64,000 nucleotides of DNA from Thermothielavioides terrestris NRRL 8126 (GCF_000226115.1 NC_016461.1:682001-746000), one strand, 5' to 3'. Numbered from the stretch's first letter, positions 11,626-25,200 are shown. Program-made: numbers and translations. The notes: generated by a model from the sequence alone, not told the origin.

Positions 11626-12074
11626 GATTAAGAAGGCTAGTGCAATAGACGCAATAGGTGAAACTATTATAATAGCTACGATAGCAAAGATAATAGCTTG
11701 TTATATATATAGATATTAACATCCTCCTTTTATAAGTAGCTTTACAAAGTATCTACTATATTGAAACCTTCCTCTAAATTAAATATTTCAATTAGTTTAG
11801 AGGGTAGTAGTTGAGAGCGTTGTAACTAGCAATCTAAACGCCCCTAGGATATAGAACGCGATTTCAAATATACCTAGGGCTTTAAGCGAGATATAGACTT
11901 TAATTATAAGTATAAGCAAGTAGCAGATCTACTACTATTATATAGCTTCGATATATTATAAGCTTAGCGACGTTAGATTAGTTCTATAGTAGTAGCAGCT
12001 TTAGCGGTATAGCGTAAGACGACCCTAATCTACTTGTTACCAGTAGACGTTGTATTAGCTAGGGCTTTAGTAGC
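11494..12074 (+). pseudogene. Repeat-bearing ORF, 5' part, split by Element 3
   Basis: A + strand frame with only TAG/TAA stops is readable from about 11,494 into the left border of Element 3 and continues at 29,953. It starts with two 66-nt repeats (11494-11559 and 11560-11625) encoding a Ser/Asn/Asp-rich unit, then an ordinary segment with YKYKQVADLLLLYSFDIL. From 11,998 comes a different 66-nt unit of the type RKTTLI-x-LLPVDVVLAR. Both repeat sets lie in the same frame. The family is not recognised. Confidence 0.6.
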
Positions 12075-12322
12075 TGTTATATACAACTGTGGCAAGGGCA
12101 CCTATGACCGTACCGTGGTTAGGGGTGACGAGCGTTCCCTTAAAAAAGGAACCTTGTCTATAACCCCTTCGTAGAACAGTAGACTGCATCAATATACTTT
12201 TATAACATATACTAGTGTTTAGGAGTGCCGCTTTATTAGCTAACGAGGCTAAGAGGCATTGATCTTTCTTATCCTTATACATTTACCGCTAGATGGTTAC
12301 CGAGGACTATCTACGTATAACA
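12075..12322 (+). repeat. Element 3 5' LTR
   Basis: 248 bp, TG...CA, matching 29700-29947 without length change. This left copy keeps more of the unmutated sequence at its start (caactgtggcaagg) than the right copy. Confidence 0.93.
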
Positions 12323-14321
12323 AGTAGTGCCTACTAACGATTTAAACCTGTTCGCTTCCTATCGAGGGGAGCTAAATTCAGCTTAGAAGATATTATAAGT
12401 TACACTTAGTAAGTTGTATAAAGCAGTACCTAAGGCAGATAATGCTCTTTTATAAGGGAGTAAGCTACGGAGTATACGATTTATAACGAACTAGTTTACA
12501 ACCTAGATACCGTTATTCTAGTACTAAGCGCTTATAAAGAGTTAAAAGCTAGATAGATTTAAGCCTTATAAACGCCAATGTCTATAAGGATATATAGTAG
12601 ACGCTTAAGTTTATTAAGGACTTTAAAGTTACCTATAACGTCTAGTAGATAACTGCTATTAGTCCCTAAGAACTCTAATACCTAGAAGCTATAGTATTAT
12701 TCAAAGAGGCATTAGAAGGAGATGTCTACGCCTAATAGTATACTGAAATACTATATGTTATAGAGTATTCTCCCTTTTAGATATTCAACAACTATATTCT
12801 ATATACCTATCTTATAACTATCAAGTATAAAATTCGAATAGCTATTAGTAAAAACCTTATCTTAGACCCTAAGATTGAAGATATTGCCTTAGAGACTGAG
12901 GACTTAACCTAAGAAACGTTAGAGACCTTAGCACTAGAGAGTTAGAGACCGCTAGAGACCTCGAAGCCTTAGGGGACTAACGATTAGCAACTAGGACTAG
13001 CTATACCGCTAGAAACATTGGTAAGAACTAGATATAATCTAAATAAGAACTAGCCAACAACTTTACTAAGCTTAACCTTCTAGGAGCAACTAGAGCCCTA
13101 AGATATACTAACTATTCCTTAATAGGGATACGAAATCTATACTGTTAGTAGCTATAATCTTAATAGACATTACTAAGAACTATTAAGAGGATTATAGGAT
13201 CTACTACCTTGGAACTAACAACCTAAAGAGGAAGACCTATTATCTTTAATAGCTTAGCTAATTAGCACTTTCGACTAGGTTCCCTAGCTATCGCTATAGA
13301 TATTTAGTCAACTATCTTAGTACCTATCTAAGCTTCCTAAACTAGGTATAGTTATCTAGAACCTTAGAATAGAATATATAGATAGTTTAGTCGATTCTAG
13401 CATCTCCTTACCATTCTAAGAGATACTAAGCCTACTATATAGATAAGGAGCTAGACCCTCTAGACAAGTAGCTAGAGCTATAGATATCTAGGCTACTTTT
13501 GCTATATAGGACGTTCTTACCTAGATAGCTAGAATGATAGAGAACCTGAACATTATAATCGAAAGGGCAAATAGGGCTATAAGCGTAGAAGACCGTTAGC
13601 CTAAAACCGAGGACGGGAGTACTAGGTCTTTGCAACCGTCTATACCTAAGTCGAAATAAAAGATCTAGAACACTAGTCTCTTCTAGCTAGATATAAAGAA
13701 CAAGTCTAAGGAACCCTAGGACCTATAGTACAATAAATAGCAGCTATACTATAGAGACGTTAACCTTTGGGTTAAGTAGGTAGATTAAGTTATTAGATAC
13801 TACCTAGCAAGAGAAAAGACCTTATATATAGAGATATAGACCCTACTTCGAAGATTAGTGCTATAATAGTATAAGTAGCAGCTCTCTACTATAGAAAAGG
13901 TAGCACTAACTATATTTATAAAAGCGTAGACTAAACGTTTAAAAAGGAGTTTAGTATTAAAAGATATAAAGCAGAGAAATAGCTAAACGAAAACTAGTAT
14001 ATCGCGAAGGACAACTATAAAGATAAGCCAATTAGAAAATTCGTTATAGAATACTTAAAATATATATATATTTGGGGAGATACTACTAAAGACCAACGTC
14101 TAATACGTCTATATAACTGCCTTTATCTAGAACTTTGCTAGTTATACCCTAAACTAGATATAACTATAGAGATAGGTATATTCCTTAGTATCCCCGACAC
14201 TAAAGTATATATCGTTAGGGACAAGCTTTGCTAGGACGCTACCAAGGGCTATATTATCGGCTATAGTCATATTACTAACAACGTAGATATAGAATATAAC
14301 GACGAGGGACAAGGAGACGAT
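12323..14321 (+). pseudogene. Element 3 gag-like region, 5' part
   Basis: A + strand frame with TAG/TAA interruptions is readable, clearest at about 13,480-14,321 (for example ARMIENLNIIIERANRAISV and DTTKDQRLIRLYNCLYLEL). Helical, charged composition and position before pol suggest gag. The frame runs to the ACGAT at 14317-14321, where Element 2 inserted, and resumes after 21,640. No zinc knuckle was found in this part. The gag assignment is by position, not by motif. Confidence 0.55.
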
Positions 14322-14707
14322 TGTAACGGCATAGCACGCTAACCACCGTCATATAACTTGCGCACAGACCTGTCACGTGACTACACACTTACGTAACCTC
14401 TTAAGTTGATAGATCTATAGGATTCGAGTCGACTTCTAGATTAGGAAGGAGGGGTTGACTTGCCGATAAGGAAAAACGCGCTAATAAGGCGAACCGCGTC
14501 TTACCCTACAACGTACAGACTTTGTAGCTCTACTGCAAATTGTAGCTCTACCGCAAATTGTCTATATATACCACCTAAGGTATTTAAGCATAGTTTTCTA
14601 CCTATATATTGATAGTTTCCCTCTCTTTCCTTAGACTTAAAGTCTTTGTTAATCGAAAATCAATTTAGCTACGAGTTATCTAGCACTTGTTTTGCTTTGC
14701 TATAACA
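14322..14707 (+). repeat. Element 2 5' LTR
   Basis: 386 bp, beginning TGTAACGGCATAG and ending TATAACA where the right copy ends TGTGACA. The segment agacttaaagt at 14633-14643 pairs with the primer-binding site. Confidence 0.95.
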
Positions 14708-14709
14708 TT

Positions 14710-14720
14710 ACTTTAAGTCT
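14710..14720 (+). promoter_or_regulatory. Element 2 self-priming primer-binding site
   Basis: The 11 bases actttaagtct, two bases after the 5' LTR, are the exact reverse complement of 14633-14643 in the LTR. The less mutated 3' LTR reads agacttgaagt. Both 5' copies therefore look RIP-changed from an ancestral pair that was also complementary (acttcaagtct with agacttgaagt). This is the self-priming layout of Tf1/sushi elements. Confidence 0.7.
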
Positions 14721-15015
14721 TACTACTATAGGCCTACGAAGGTAATATAATATCTAATATAGCCTTTCCTAATAGGACTAGTTTAGTTGGCTAGGGAACT
14801 CGAATCCCTAATAGAACCTTCGACTTACCAACAGTACAATGCGACAGGTTAGCTAGAAACCAATTGGCACTAAGGACAAACCGTCAAGTATATAATAGGT
14901 TGCTAATAGCGAAGCAACCTCTAATCGACTAGCGGTAAGCAGTGTGATTACCTTGTCGAGGCGATTCAACTATATCGATTAACAGAAGAAGTCTTAGAAG
15001 AGGTACGATTCTACA

Positions 15016-16700
15016 ATGGCTTATAAAACAGAAAACGTAGATTATACTCCTAGGCCTATCGAATAGGGCTAGAACACCTAGAAGATTGATCTAGTAGACC
15101 TCTATAAGTTCAACGTAGGAGGTAACCGAGGTACCTAAATTCGATCGAAGATTAGCGATTTGACTCTACTTAGCTCCTAAACCTATATAACCACCGACTT
15201 AATCGAGGAATATAAACTTATAAACTCTATTCCTAAGTTTTTCAACCGAATTAGCTAAATCGAGTACTTAGCCAAAGAATAGGAGGTAAACTTGATTAAG
15301 TGTTATATAAGGCTTAAAAATAAGTATATCGCTATTGCTCACTTCCCTTAGGATAATAAACTGATTATTCCTAAAGAGGTCTAGCCGTTGAGTACCGAAT
15401 AGGTCAATTAGTTGTAGGTCAACGATCTTATTAAAATAATCTAATCAATTATTATATAGTGTAATATAGCAATTAGGTAAGCTATAGCCCTATAAGTTAC
15501 TTATAATGTACTAGCCAATTCGATAGCAATACTATTTATAAGAGTTCAGTAGTTTAAACAGGAATAAGGTAATATCCCTGACCCTAAAGAACTTTCTGCT
15601 TTATACGCTTAAGTCGAAGTACTTTTATATAATAAGATAGCACTAGAAGACAAGAGGACGGAGCTCCTTAAGAAGATTGCTAATATAGTCGATCTATAGG
15701 GCTGAACTATACCCTTGACCTAAACTGAACCAACGTAAACCAAGTTGTACTCGAAGTTATATAATCCTAATTGTCTAATCCCAACGACTAAAAAGACTCC
15801 TAAACCTATAGCCTATATAAAAACTATAAAGATTACTAACCCTAAGAAATTTACTAATAGCAAAGATCTAAAGTATTTAATATAGAAAGTAGCTATATTT
15901 CAAAAGATTAAAGGGAACTATGAACTATTCTTAACAAAGGACTTAAAATTTAGATATATAATGTCCTTTATTAATAGCGAAGCAATGGAGGCTCTTATAC
16001 CCTATTTAGAAGAAGATATAGTAGAACTGATTACCAATCTTAATAAATTGTTCGACTTCCTAAATAAATTCTATACTAATTCTACTGAGCTTCGCTATAT
16101 AAAGAACGATTTTATAGCCCTAAAGATAGGATCTATACCCTACTATAAGTTCTTTACTAAGTTTATCTACCTTGCTACTAAGTCTAAGAAACCTAAGGAC
16201 AAGTAGAAAGAAGAGTTCTATACTCGACTCTCTTAGAGCCTCTATTTCTAGATAGCGAGAGATCTAGTCGATCTAAGTATTAGCTTCGACGACTTTACTC
16301 ACTTTAGTTACTAGTTCTCTTTACTCTAGGAGATAGCTAAAAAGGATCAAAAGGATAGAAAATCTAATTTACTAGGATCTAAACAACTGAGCGGAGGATT
16401 AGGTTCTATAAAGAAAAAAGAAAAGACCCCTTAGCCAGATAGCTCTAGCAGAGGCAAGGCTAAATTAGGATCTCCTAGACTCTCTTAGAAGGAGTGTAAT
16501 ACCTTAAAAGAGGAGGGCAAGTGTTTCTATTACTAGGAGACTAGCTATATAAAAACATAGTGCCTAAAATATATTATAGCTATAATTAAGAAGATAGAGG
16601 TAGACCTAGAAAAAATAATGAACTTAGCTAAAGAAAATAAGACTAAGACCACTAAATTAGAAAACTAAGAGCTCTAAAGAAAGTAGACTCTAGCTTAGGG
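15016..16700 (+). pseudogene. Element 2 gag remnant with zinc knuckle
   Basis: An ATG at 15016 opens a frame that includes an 81-codon fully open stretch (15961-16206) and, in the same frame, a zinc-knuckle spacing at 16522-16563. There the first and last Cys survive, while the second Cys and the His codon now read Tyr (TAT/TAC), as G-to-A and C-to-T change would give. All interruptions noted are TAA or TAG. Gag would form the particle and bind the RNA genome. Confidence 0.8.
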
Positions 16701-19700
16701 CTAGATGTTAGATTAGCAGTTACTTAGATAGACCTTTAGTAGCTTATAGGCGGTCAAAGTCTCTTCTTCCCTTATATATTAGCTATTAATAGAACTAGTA
16801 TTACTATTACTATACTTATTGACTTTAGAGTAAATAGATACGCCTTCCTTAATTAAACTTATATAAAGCGAATTACTAAGAAACTTAGTGTTGAGGGGAT
16901 ACTACTTAGGACTTCGATCTCTATAAAGGACTTCTAAGGCTAGTCTATAGACCCTATCGACTTAATCCTAAGATTTAACTTCTAAATTAATAAGAGAATA
17001 TAGAAGGATACTCTATTCCTAGCCCTCGATATAGGGAAAGAGTATTAGCTATTACTAGGCTAATAGTAGCTCGCTTACTACAATATTTTGCTAGATGCTT
17101 ACTAATATTAATTAATTTAGCCTAAAGATAAACTATATAATCTAGAATAGAATTATATCCTTAAGATTCCTTATAACTCCTTTGTTCTTAAAGCCCTAAA
17201 CCCTAAACACTAGAAGGATACTAAGTAAAGAGACTAAGCAATAGAGCGTTAAGATCAATATTAGAAAGCTTAACGATAGCTATAAATACTAAAGTATAGA
17301 GAAACACTCTTTAAATCTTTACCTAATAAATTCTACTAATTGGTATAACCTATTAAAGATCTAGGAATATATCAATTAGTATAACCTAAGGCAAACCTAG
17401 GATTATACTAATCGATATAACTCAAAGTCTCTAAAATATATACCAATAGGAGTAATCTCATTGAACCCCTTGAGAAACCTCTATAGAAGGTATCGTTTAG
17501 AGGTATATAGGACAATAGCCTCTAGAAGATAGACTAGGTACTAAAGAGCAAGAAATTTATTCCCCTAAGAACCTATACTCGACCTATAACACCTAAAGAA
17601 GAAGAGGAATAGGCCGCCTCCTAGGTAGAAGAGGGCGAGCGACTATAGATTCTAAAAGACCTAATTAAGGCTATAGTTATCTCTACTATAGCCTTTAACA
17701 AAATGTTCTTTAAAGGAAACTAACAAGAAAATTCTATACTAAGATTTATTATAATCGCCTAGATCAACTAAGCTATTAAGGCTAAGAAGACTAGTAAACT
17801 CCCTAACAACGAGGACGAAGAGGTCTAAGCCTAAATCGAGGAAGCGATTACAAAGTACCTTTATCTTACCGAATTTGCTAATGTATTCTTAAAAAAGGAA
17901 TTCAATAAGATACTACTAAGGTATAAATACGACTATAAGATTAAACTTACTAGACTGCTACCCTAGCGAGTAAGCCCCCTATACTCCTATACCCTCGACT
18001 AGCTAGAGACTATAAAAAAGTACCTAGTTGAGAACCTATAGAAGGGTTTTATCGAGCTAAGTACTACCTTATATAGCTCCCCTATACTCTTCGCTATTAA
18101 AGGAGATAGGACCTAGAGATTTTACGTCGACTACTAAGCTCTAAATAAGGTCACTATTAAGGACTACTACCTACTACCCTATATTAACGAAAATTTATAA
18201 TAACTAGGAAATACTAAAATCTTTACTAAGATCGATATTTAGCAAGCCTTCTACTAAATCCGACTTGCCTTTAGAAGCGAAGACCTAACAATCTTCTAAA
18301 CCTACTATAGTTAATTCTACTATAAGGTCCTACTATTTGGCCTATATAATAGACCTACTACCTTCTAGCGATTTGTTAATTTCTAGTTCTTCAAGTACTT
18401 TAATATATTTATAACCGCCTATATCAATAACCTAATTATCTACTCTTAGAACAAGGAAGAATACTAAGAGTATATATAGCTTATCCTTTAAAAACTATAT
18501 AAAGTAGGTCTCTAGACAGACATTAAGAAATATAAATTCTATACTACCAAAACTAAGTTCCTTAGGTTTATCGTCAGTACTAAAGGCGTCTAAATAGATC
18601 TAAAGAAAATTAAAACAGTAGTTTCTTAGGACCGACCTACTACTATATAAGGAGTATAAGCCTTCTTTAGATTCTACAACTTTTACTACTAATTTGTCTA
18701 TAAGTATAGAAGAATTATATACCTCCTATAGCGCCTAACTATTAAGGGAAAACCGTTTAGGTAGACTAAAGAGTATAAAGAAGCCTTCTAAGAACTTAAA
18801 AGGCGAATGACCAATACTCTACTCCTTAAATACTACGATCCTACTAGAGAGAGCTAAATCGAAGTCGATATATCTAGTAAAGTTGTAACTAGAGTCTTCT
18901 AGTAGAAGTACAATAATAGTTAGTACCCTATTACGTTCTTCTTAAAAACGATATCTAGACTAGAAAGCAATTACCCTATCTACAACAAGGAGCTCCTTAC
19001 TATTATATATACCGTTGAAAAATAGTATCTAATACTACTTAGCCTCTAGTAGCAGTTCGACATCTTATTTGACTACTATATATTGTAATACTTTATATAG
19101 AAGAGGCTACTCAATATACAACAAGCCGAATAGGCTAAGCTCCTCTCCGCCCTAGACTTTCAAATCGTCTATCGACCTAGAAAGCAGAACGCTATTGCCG
19201 ATGCCCTATCCTATAAGGCCAAAGAGCTCGCTACTTAGAAGGAAGTCTAAGAAGCTTATTATACCTAGATAGTCCTCTCTAAGAGCAAGCTAGACCTATA
19301 GATCCTAGAGGAACTAGAGTTGTTGCCTAAAGAGCTTGCTAAGTACGATTTATAGTATATAATCTATTAAATTAAAGCCAATAAATTCGAGCTATCCTGC
19401 CTATAGTAGCTCGAAGGATATAAACTAGTAGATATTATCCTTAAAGTAAACTAGGAGAGCGAAGCCCTAGAGAGTTTCTAGGAATTTGCTTACTAGAATA
19501 ATATTAACTAGACTCTAAGCGATAGTAGCCTTCTACTAAAGGGAGATAGGCTAATAGTTCTATCGGATAGTTACCTACGAACCTACCTATTAGCTAAGAT
19601 CTACAACTAGATCTCTATAGCCTACCTAGGTAGGAACAAGATACGAGAGTTAGTCTAGAGACAATACTTTTGGCTAGGGTAAATAGGAGATATCGATAGG

Positions 19701-20860
19701 TTTATCTAGAATTGCTAGACCTATCGACGTTCCTATATACTCTACAACAAGCTACTAGGCCTTCTCAAGCCTCTAGAAGTCCCTATAAGACCTTAGCAGT
19801 ATATTACTATAGACTTCTATATAATGTCCTAGGACAAGTTAGGCTATAACTAAGTCTTCGTTATAGTAGACTACTTAAAGAAGTGTAGCTACTCGCTCCC
19901 CTACTATAAGACTACTATTGCTAAAGAGAAAGTGCAACTCTACTACTAGCACATTTGGTATATCTATAGAGCCCTAAAATCGATCACTTTAGATTAAGGC
20001 CCTTAGTTTATCTTAGTATTCTAAGACGAGTTCTATAAGATCTTTAGAATTAATTTACACTTCTTTTCTTTAGAATACCCTTAGACGGATAGGTAGATTA
20101 AAATTATAAATCAATACTTCGACCAACGTCTATACCCCTTTATTAACTATTTTTAAGACAATTAGTTAGAATTATTGCCTATAATAGACTTTACTTAAGC
20201 TATTTTACTCTACTCGTCTACTAGCCTTGCCCTATTTAAAGTTAAGACTAGTATACTCCCCTAGATAATCTACAATTAATAGGAGTATACCTAAGAGTTC
20301 AATAGCGCTAAAGATAAGCTTAATTGTACTAAAGCCTAAGAGATACTCTCTAGAATCAATTCTACTATCTAATTTGCTAGAGAAAGTATATAGAAAGCCT
20401 AGGAAGCCTAAAAATAGTAAGTAAATAAGCATTAGTAGCTAGAAAAATTTAAAGTTAGTCAAAAGGTCTATATTATAAAGGGCTACTAGTAAATAAACTA
20501 ATTAAGCGACAAGCTCAACTACCTAGTCGCTAAGCCTTTTCCAATTATTGCTAAGAAGGGTTACTCCTATAAGCTAAAGCTACCTAAGACCTAGAAGATA
20601 TACCTAGTGTTTACCCTAGATCGACTCTAGAGGGCACTGAACAACCTGTTACTAGGTTAGGAACCCTAGCCTAAGCTACTAATTAAGGTAGATAGCGAAT
20701 TAGAATAGTAAGTCGAAAAGATTCTTGCCTTCTAGACATTTAAAGGGAAACTCTAGTATTACACTTAGTAGATCAGTTAGGGCAAGGACCCTAAATGGTA
20801 TAATACTACTAATTTCAAGAATGTACTATATCGCCTTTAGGAATTCTATAAAGAATTCCC
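16700..20860 (+). pseudogene. Element 2 pol remnant: PR-RT-RH-IN-chromodomain
   Basis: Reverse transcriptase lies at about 17,960-18,600; its active-site box at 18420-18431 reads YINN instead of YxDD, so both catalytic Asp codons were lost by G-to-A change. RNase H lies at about 18,830-19,200 and ends in a QIVYRPRKQNAIADALS-type motif. Integrase lies at about 19,560-20,300 (YFWLG, then ITIDFYIMS and VIVDYLKK), followed by a chromodomain at about 20,713-20,830 (VEKILAF ... KDPKWYNTTNF). The pol frame differs from the gag frame. Many TAG/TAA stops make it non-functional. Confidence 0.92.
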
Positions 20861-21237
20861 CTATATAGCTAGGCCACCTTAGCGATTACTACAATAGCTA
20901 AAAGCTTATAAGGAGGATTATTTCGATAACAAATACCTAGATAATAACCTACTAGTATCTAAAGGACAATGCGATTTAACTCGATCTAGGAGACGTCGTA
21001 TATATATAAACCTACTATAAGGTCGTAGGATAACATTTTATCCTAGCTCCCTTATATACCCACCGGCCTAGGTGTAGCATCTTATATAGCCTAGCGGGTT
21101 GTAGAGTAGATTTCTAAGTCCTATAGAACTCAATTGTATAAACTTTGTAAAAAATAGGCTTGTAAGCCAATTCTCCTAATTACCAATAGCTAGTAGAGGA
21201 CTATAACGTATCCGTTGTATAGGTATAACGCTTTTTC

Positions 21238-21246
21238 GAGGGGGGG
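21238..21246 (+). promoter_or_regulatory. Element 2 polypurine tract
   Basis: A G-rich purine run (gaggggggg) ends three bases before the 3' LTR, where plus-strand priming is expected. Confidence 0.8.
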
Positions 21247-21249
21247 TAA

Positions 21250-21635
21250 TATAACGGTATAGTATACTAACTACCGTCATATAACTTGTATATAGACCTA
21301 TTATATAACTATACACTTATATGACCTCCTAAGTTAATAGATCTACAGGATTCAAGTCGACTTCCAGATTGAGAAGGAGGGGTTGACTTACCGATAAGGA
21401 AAAACGCGCTAATAAGGCGAACCGCGTCTTACCCCGCAACGTATAGACTTTGTAGCCCCACTGCAAATTGCAGCCCTACCGCAAATTGTCTGTGCGTACT
21501 ACCCAAGGTATTTAAGCATAGTTTTCCACCTATATATTGATAGTTTCCCTCTCTCTCCTTAGACTTGAAGTCTTCGTCAATCGAGGATCAATTTAGCTGC
21601 GAGTTATCCAGCACTTGTTTTGCCTTGCTGTGACA
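21250..21635 (+). repeat. Element 2 3' LTR
   Basis: 386 bp, starting TATAACGG (ancestral TG changed to TA) and ending TGTGACA. It is followed directly by the ACGAT target duplication. Confidence 0.95.
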
Positions 21636-21640
21636 ACGAT

Positions 21641-22290
21641 TAGGAGGATAGTAGAGCCTTCTAGATAGAAAGAGGTAGAAGAGGACATTATAGTCCTTAG
21701 AGAAGAGATAGGGACAAACCCTAGCGACCTAGAGACAATTAGCGTAGAGATAGTGACTAAGTATAACCATTTAGTAACTGAAACTTTCGTAGTACAACTA
21801 GATATAGAAGAGGATATTAACCGTTTAACGATTATAGAAGAGGACTTAGACTATTCAATAGCTAGAGAAGAAGCGATAATAGCAACTAAGGAAAACGACC
21901 TTAACGACTCCAACGAATTTAGATATATATATATAAAAAACAGTTCGAAGATAGTACCTTTGTATATTATAGCGAGATTATAGTGATAGGAGACGATAAA
22001 GACGCTAACCTTTACTACGAAATGCTAGAGAAGACTAGGTACGTTCTTGTCGATAAATACAATATAGAAGCTAAGGATGAAGAATTGGAAGACAAGGAAG
22101 CTGATAGTTCTTACTATTTATATTATACCTTTTATTAGCCTAGACTAAGTTAGAACAAAATACTATAATAGCTCCTATAGATTTAGTAATATACTGTCTA
22201 TAGCAGAGTTTTTACAATATATCGTAAGCTTTTCAAGTATATAGCCAACGATAGCGACAAAGACAAGTATAAACTTATATAACTTTAAAT
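21641..22290 (+). pseudogene. Element 3 gag-like region, 3' part
   Basis: Reading resumes after the ACGAT at 21636-21640 with an acidic, helical segment open from 21753 to 21983 (residues such as LDIEEDINRLTIIEEDLD) and TAG/TAA elsewhere. With 12323-14321 it forms the region upstream of pol. The exact frame across the insertion is unclear. Confidence 0.5.
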
Positions 22291-25200
22291 AGACCGCTAG
22301 CGTGACCTTAGTAACAACGAAGATAACTTTAAAGGTAAGGTAGTAAACTTTATACTAGCTAAGGGACAGATTATAGAAGTATAGCTATATATACTACTAC
22401 TAAAAGTAATAGACAAGCAAGCTATATACCTTATAATCAACATTAGCGCGAACCTAGGCGAGCTAGGTATAGAGGTTTGCTTTAATATAGGTAGCAATAC
22501 TAACCTTGTCGACAAGGAGTTTATCTCTAAGTGGGCTAAAAACCTATATTAGATTAATGTAAAGCCGCACTTTGTCAAAGGCGTTAAAGCCTATACTAAA
22601 GTTAAGAAGTAAATCGAGTTTAACTTCTATATCTGAGGAATTGTCTATAGTACTAACGTAGAAGGCCACTTTACTATAATAGTCGACGTTGTTAAAGGTT
22701 TAGGAGTAAAACTGTTGATTAGAACTAACTTTATACTCTATAATAGAGTAAAGATTGACCTTAATATATCTACCTATTACTTCTAGTCCGTTTATAATAT
22801 AAAGGTAAGAGTATATATAGAGCGGAGAAGGATAATCTAGAAAGTGAAAGCTATAAATACAGTGACGGTCGTACCTATAATAGAACACCTGATCGAGACT
22901 ATATTCGAGCCTATAGACACCGATGACGATAATCTAGGTAGCTAGAAACGTAAGCTCTACTTCGCTTTATACGTCGAAGGCATTCTAGATACTATCGTAG
23001 ATATAAAAAGTATATACTAGGCTATTATAAAGAACAACACTACTCGCTTAATTACTATTGTCGAAGGATAGTGCGTTAAACATCTCCTCTAGTATAGCCT
23101 AGAGGAGGATATCTAAGCAATGGTATAGAACTTTACGCAATAGACCTAGGATAACGTTGTAGACAACAAATATATATAGATAACGACGACTATACAATAG
23201 GAGCCTAGCGGTAAAGAACTAATAACGGAGACATTGATAGAGGATAAGCGTAAGCTACCTACTAAGTAGGAATTCTATACACTATTTTATAGTATTAAGA
23301 AACTAGACGATATCCTATATATTAAGTTAGTAGTAGGGGTGAGTATTTATAGTAGGGACAAATGGTATATAGAAGAAATGAAGGTACTACTAGATAAGTA
23401 TAACGTCTTCTATAACTATAGCATTATTCCTATACTAAAGGATTAGAAGATGAGAATTCCGCTTATCGACGAATAGTAGAATTAGCTTAAGCCTATTCGG
23501 ATCTACCTACTAAGCACTAAGGACTAAGCGATCGTCAACAAAGAATATAATAAACTATATATATAAGGAAAGATAGACTTTATAGACTAGCCAACTCTTG
23601 TCGTTTGCTTAGTCTTTATAGTCTACTGTATAGTTGCTAGAAAAACGAAAGGCAGAGCTATAGTAGACCTCTAGCCTCTAAATACGTTGGTGGTACTAGA
23701 TATATACCCGTTGCCTAACTAAGACGATATTATAAATATAATAATAGGCAATACTATCTTTATAGTATTCAACGTCTCTAGATTCTTCTTCTAGCTTCTA
23801 GTTGTAGAAGAGCATTATAACTATATAGTAGTTATTAGTCCTAGAGGTTTAGAACGTTTAAACGTTGTACTAATAGGATTTAAAAACTTACTAGCTTTTG
23901 TATAGCGCTTTATAGACTGCTTGTTCTATAAGTATAAGCACTTTATATATACCTATATCAACAATATTATTATTGCTAGTAAGAATATAGAGGAGTATCT
24001 TAAGTATATTAAGACAGTTCTCAATATCTTCAATAAGATATATATTTACATTTCGGTAGAAAAATCCTTTATAGCCTACTTATCAGTGAGACTTCTTAGC
24101 TATATAGTCAATAGCGAAGGAGTGGCGAAGATAGACGATAGGATCGCTATATTTAAGAAACTCAAGTTTCCTAATACCCTCGAGACCTTAGAACAATACC
24201 TTAGTATAGCCAGATAGCTATATAAGGGCATCCTATAGTATATAGTAAAAGCGTAGCCTCTATAGGACTATAAAACTAAGCTCCTTGCCTAAGGGAGAGT
24301 GAGTAGAGACCTTCCTATCGCTAAGTTGAAGAATACTAGGAAAGTATTCACTTTAAATACTAAATTCGAGCCTACGCTAGTAGAACTAGAGTCTTTCAGG
24401 TTACTATAGGAATATCTATACGAATAGTACTTCCTATATTATCACTATCCTAATAAATCACTATTTATTAAGCTCGACGTAAGTAGCAAAGAATATAGAG
24501 TAATCGTCTTTCAACTCTATAGCGAATAGGATAGCACTAGTATCCCTAGCTAAGATATCTCAAGTAGCGAGATCTAGCCTATTATATTCCTATCCTAACT
24601 AACTTCTAATATAGAAAGGAAGTATAGGAGTATAGAAGTAGAAGTCGCTACTATTATATAGGCAGTTAGGAAGCTCTAGAAGATAGTATAGTCAAACCAA
24701 TATCCTATAAATATTCTAATAAACTATATAGCAACTAGAGATATTATAAAATATATATCTCTTGCTACTATAGACTTTACAAAAGCTAACCTAAAGCTTA
24801 CTAACGTTGTAAACTAGCTATCCTAGTTCGACCTTAACATTTTTTATATACTAAGAAAGCTCAACGTTGTATTAGACGCCTTATTATACCTACTAACCTT
24901 CGAGTAAGACGTCTCTAACGAAACCTAAAATGCTACTAACGAACTAGAGGACATTTGGTCTACTATCTAGATTGATACTAAAGAATACTACGCTATAGAC
25001 ACTAGTACCTTCGAGCTAGTTATTAGTGACAAGTTCAAAACTAAGCTAACTATAGCCTACCCCAACAACTATAGATACAACAAGATTATTAAGAGCCTCT
25101 ATAAAGTGGAGGAACAAGCTAAGAAAATCGTTAATTAGAGAGAATATAAAGAGCAAGAAGGAGAGTTGTAAAGGAAGTAGTACTGAAAGCTATAGATTGG

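Larger units (their letters stand above)
14322..21635 (+). mobile_element. Element 2: Ty3/gypsy chromovirus nested in Element 3
   Basis: A full-length element of 7,314 bp with 386-bp LTRs (14322-14707 and 21250-21635) and a perfect ACGAT target duplication (14317-14321 and 21636-21640). It contains gag with a zinc knuckle, then in another frame protease/RT/RNase H/integrase and a chromodomain, and a G-rich polypurine tract before the 3' LTR. It entered the gag-like region of Element 3 and is therefore the younger of the two. RIP stops are spread throughout. The 3' LTR is less mutated in its second half than the 5' LTR. Confidence 0.96.
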
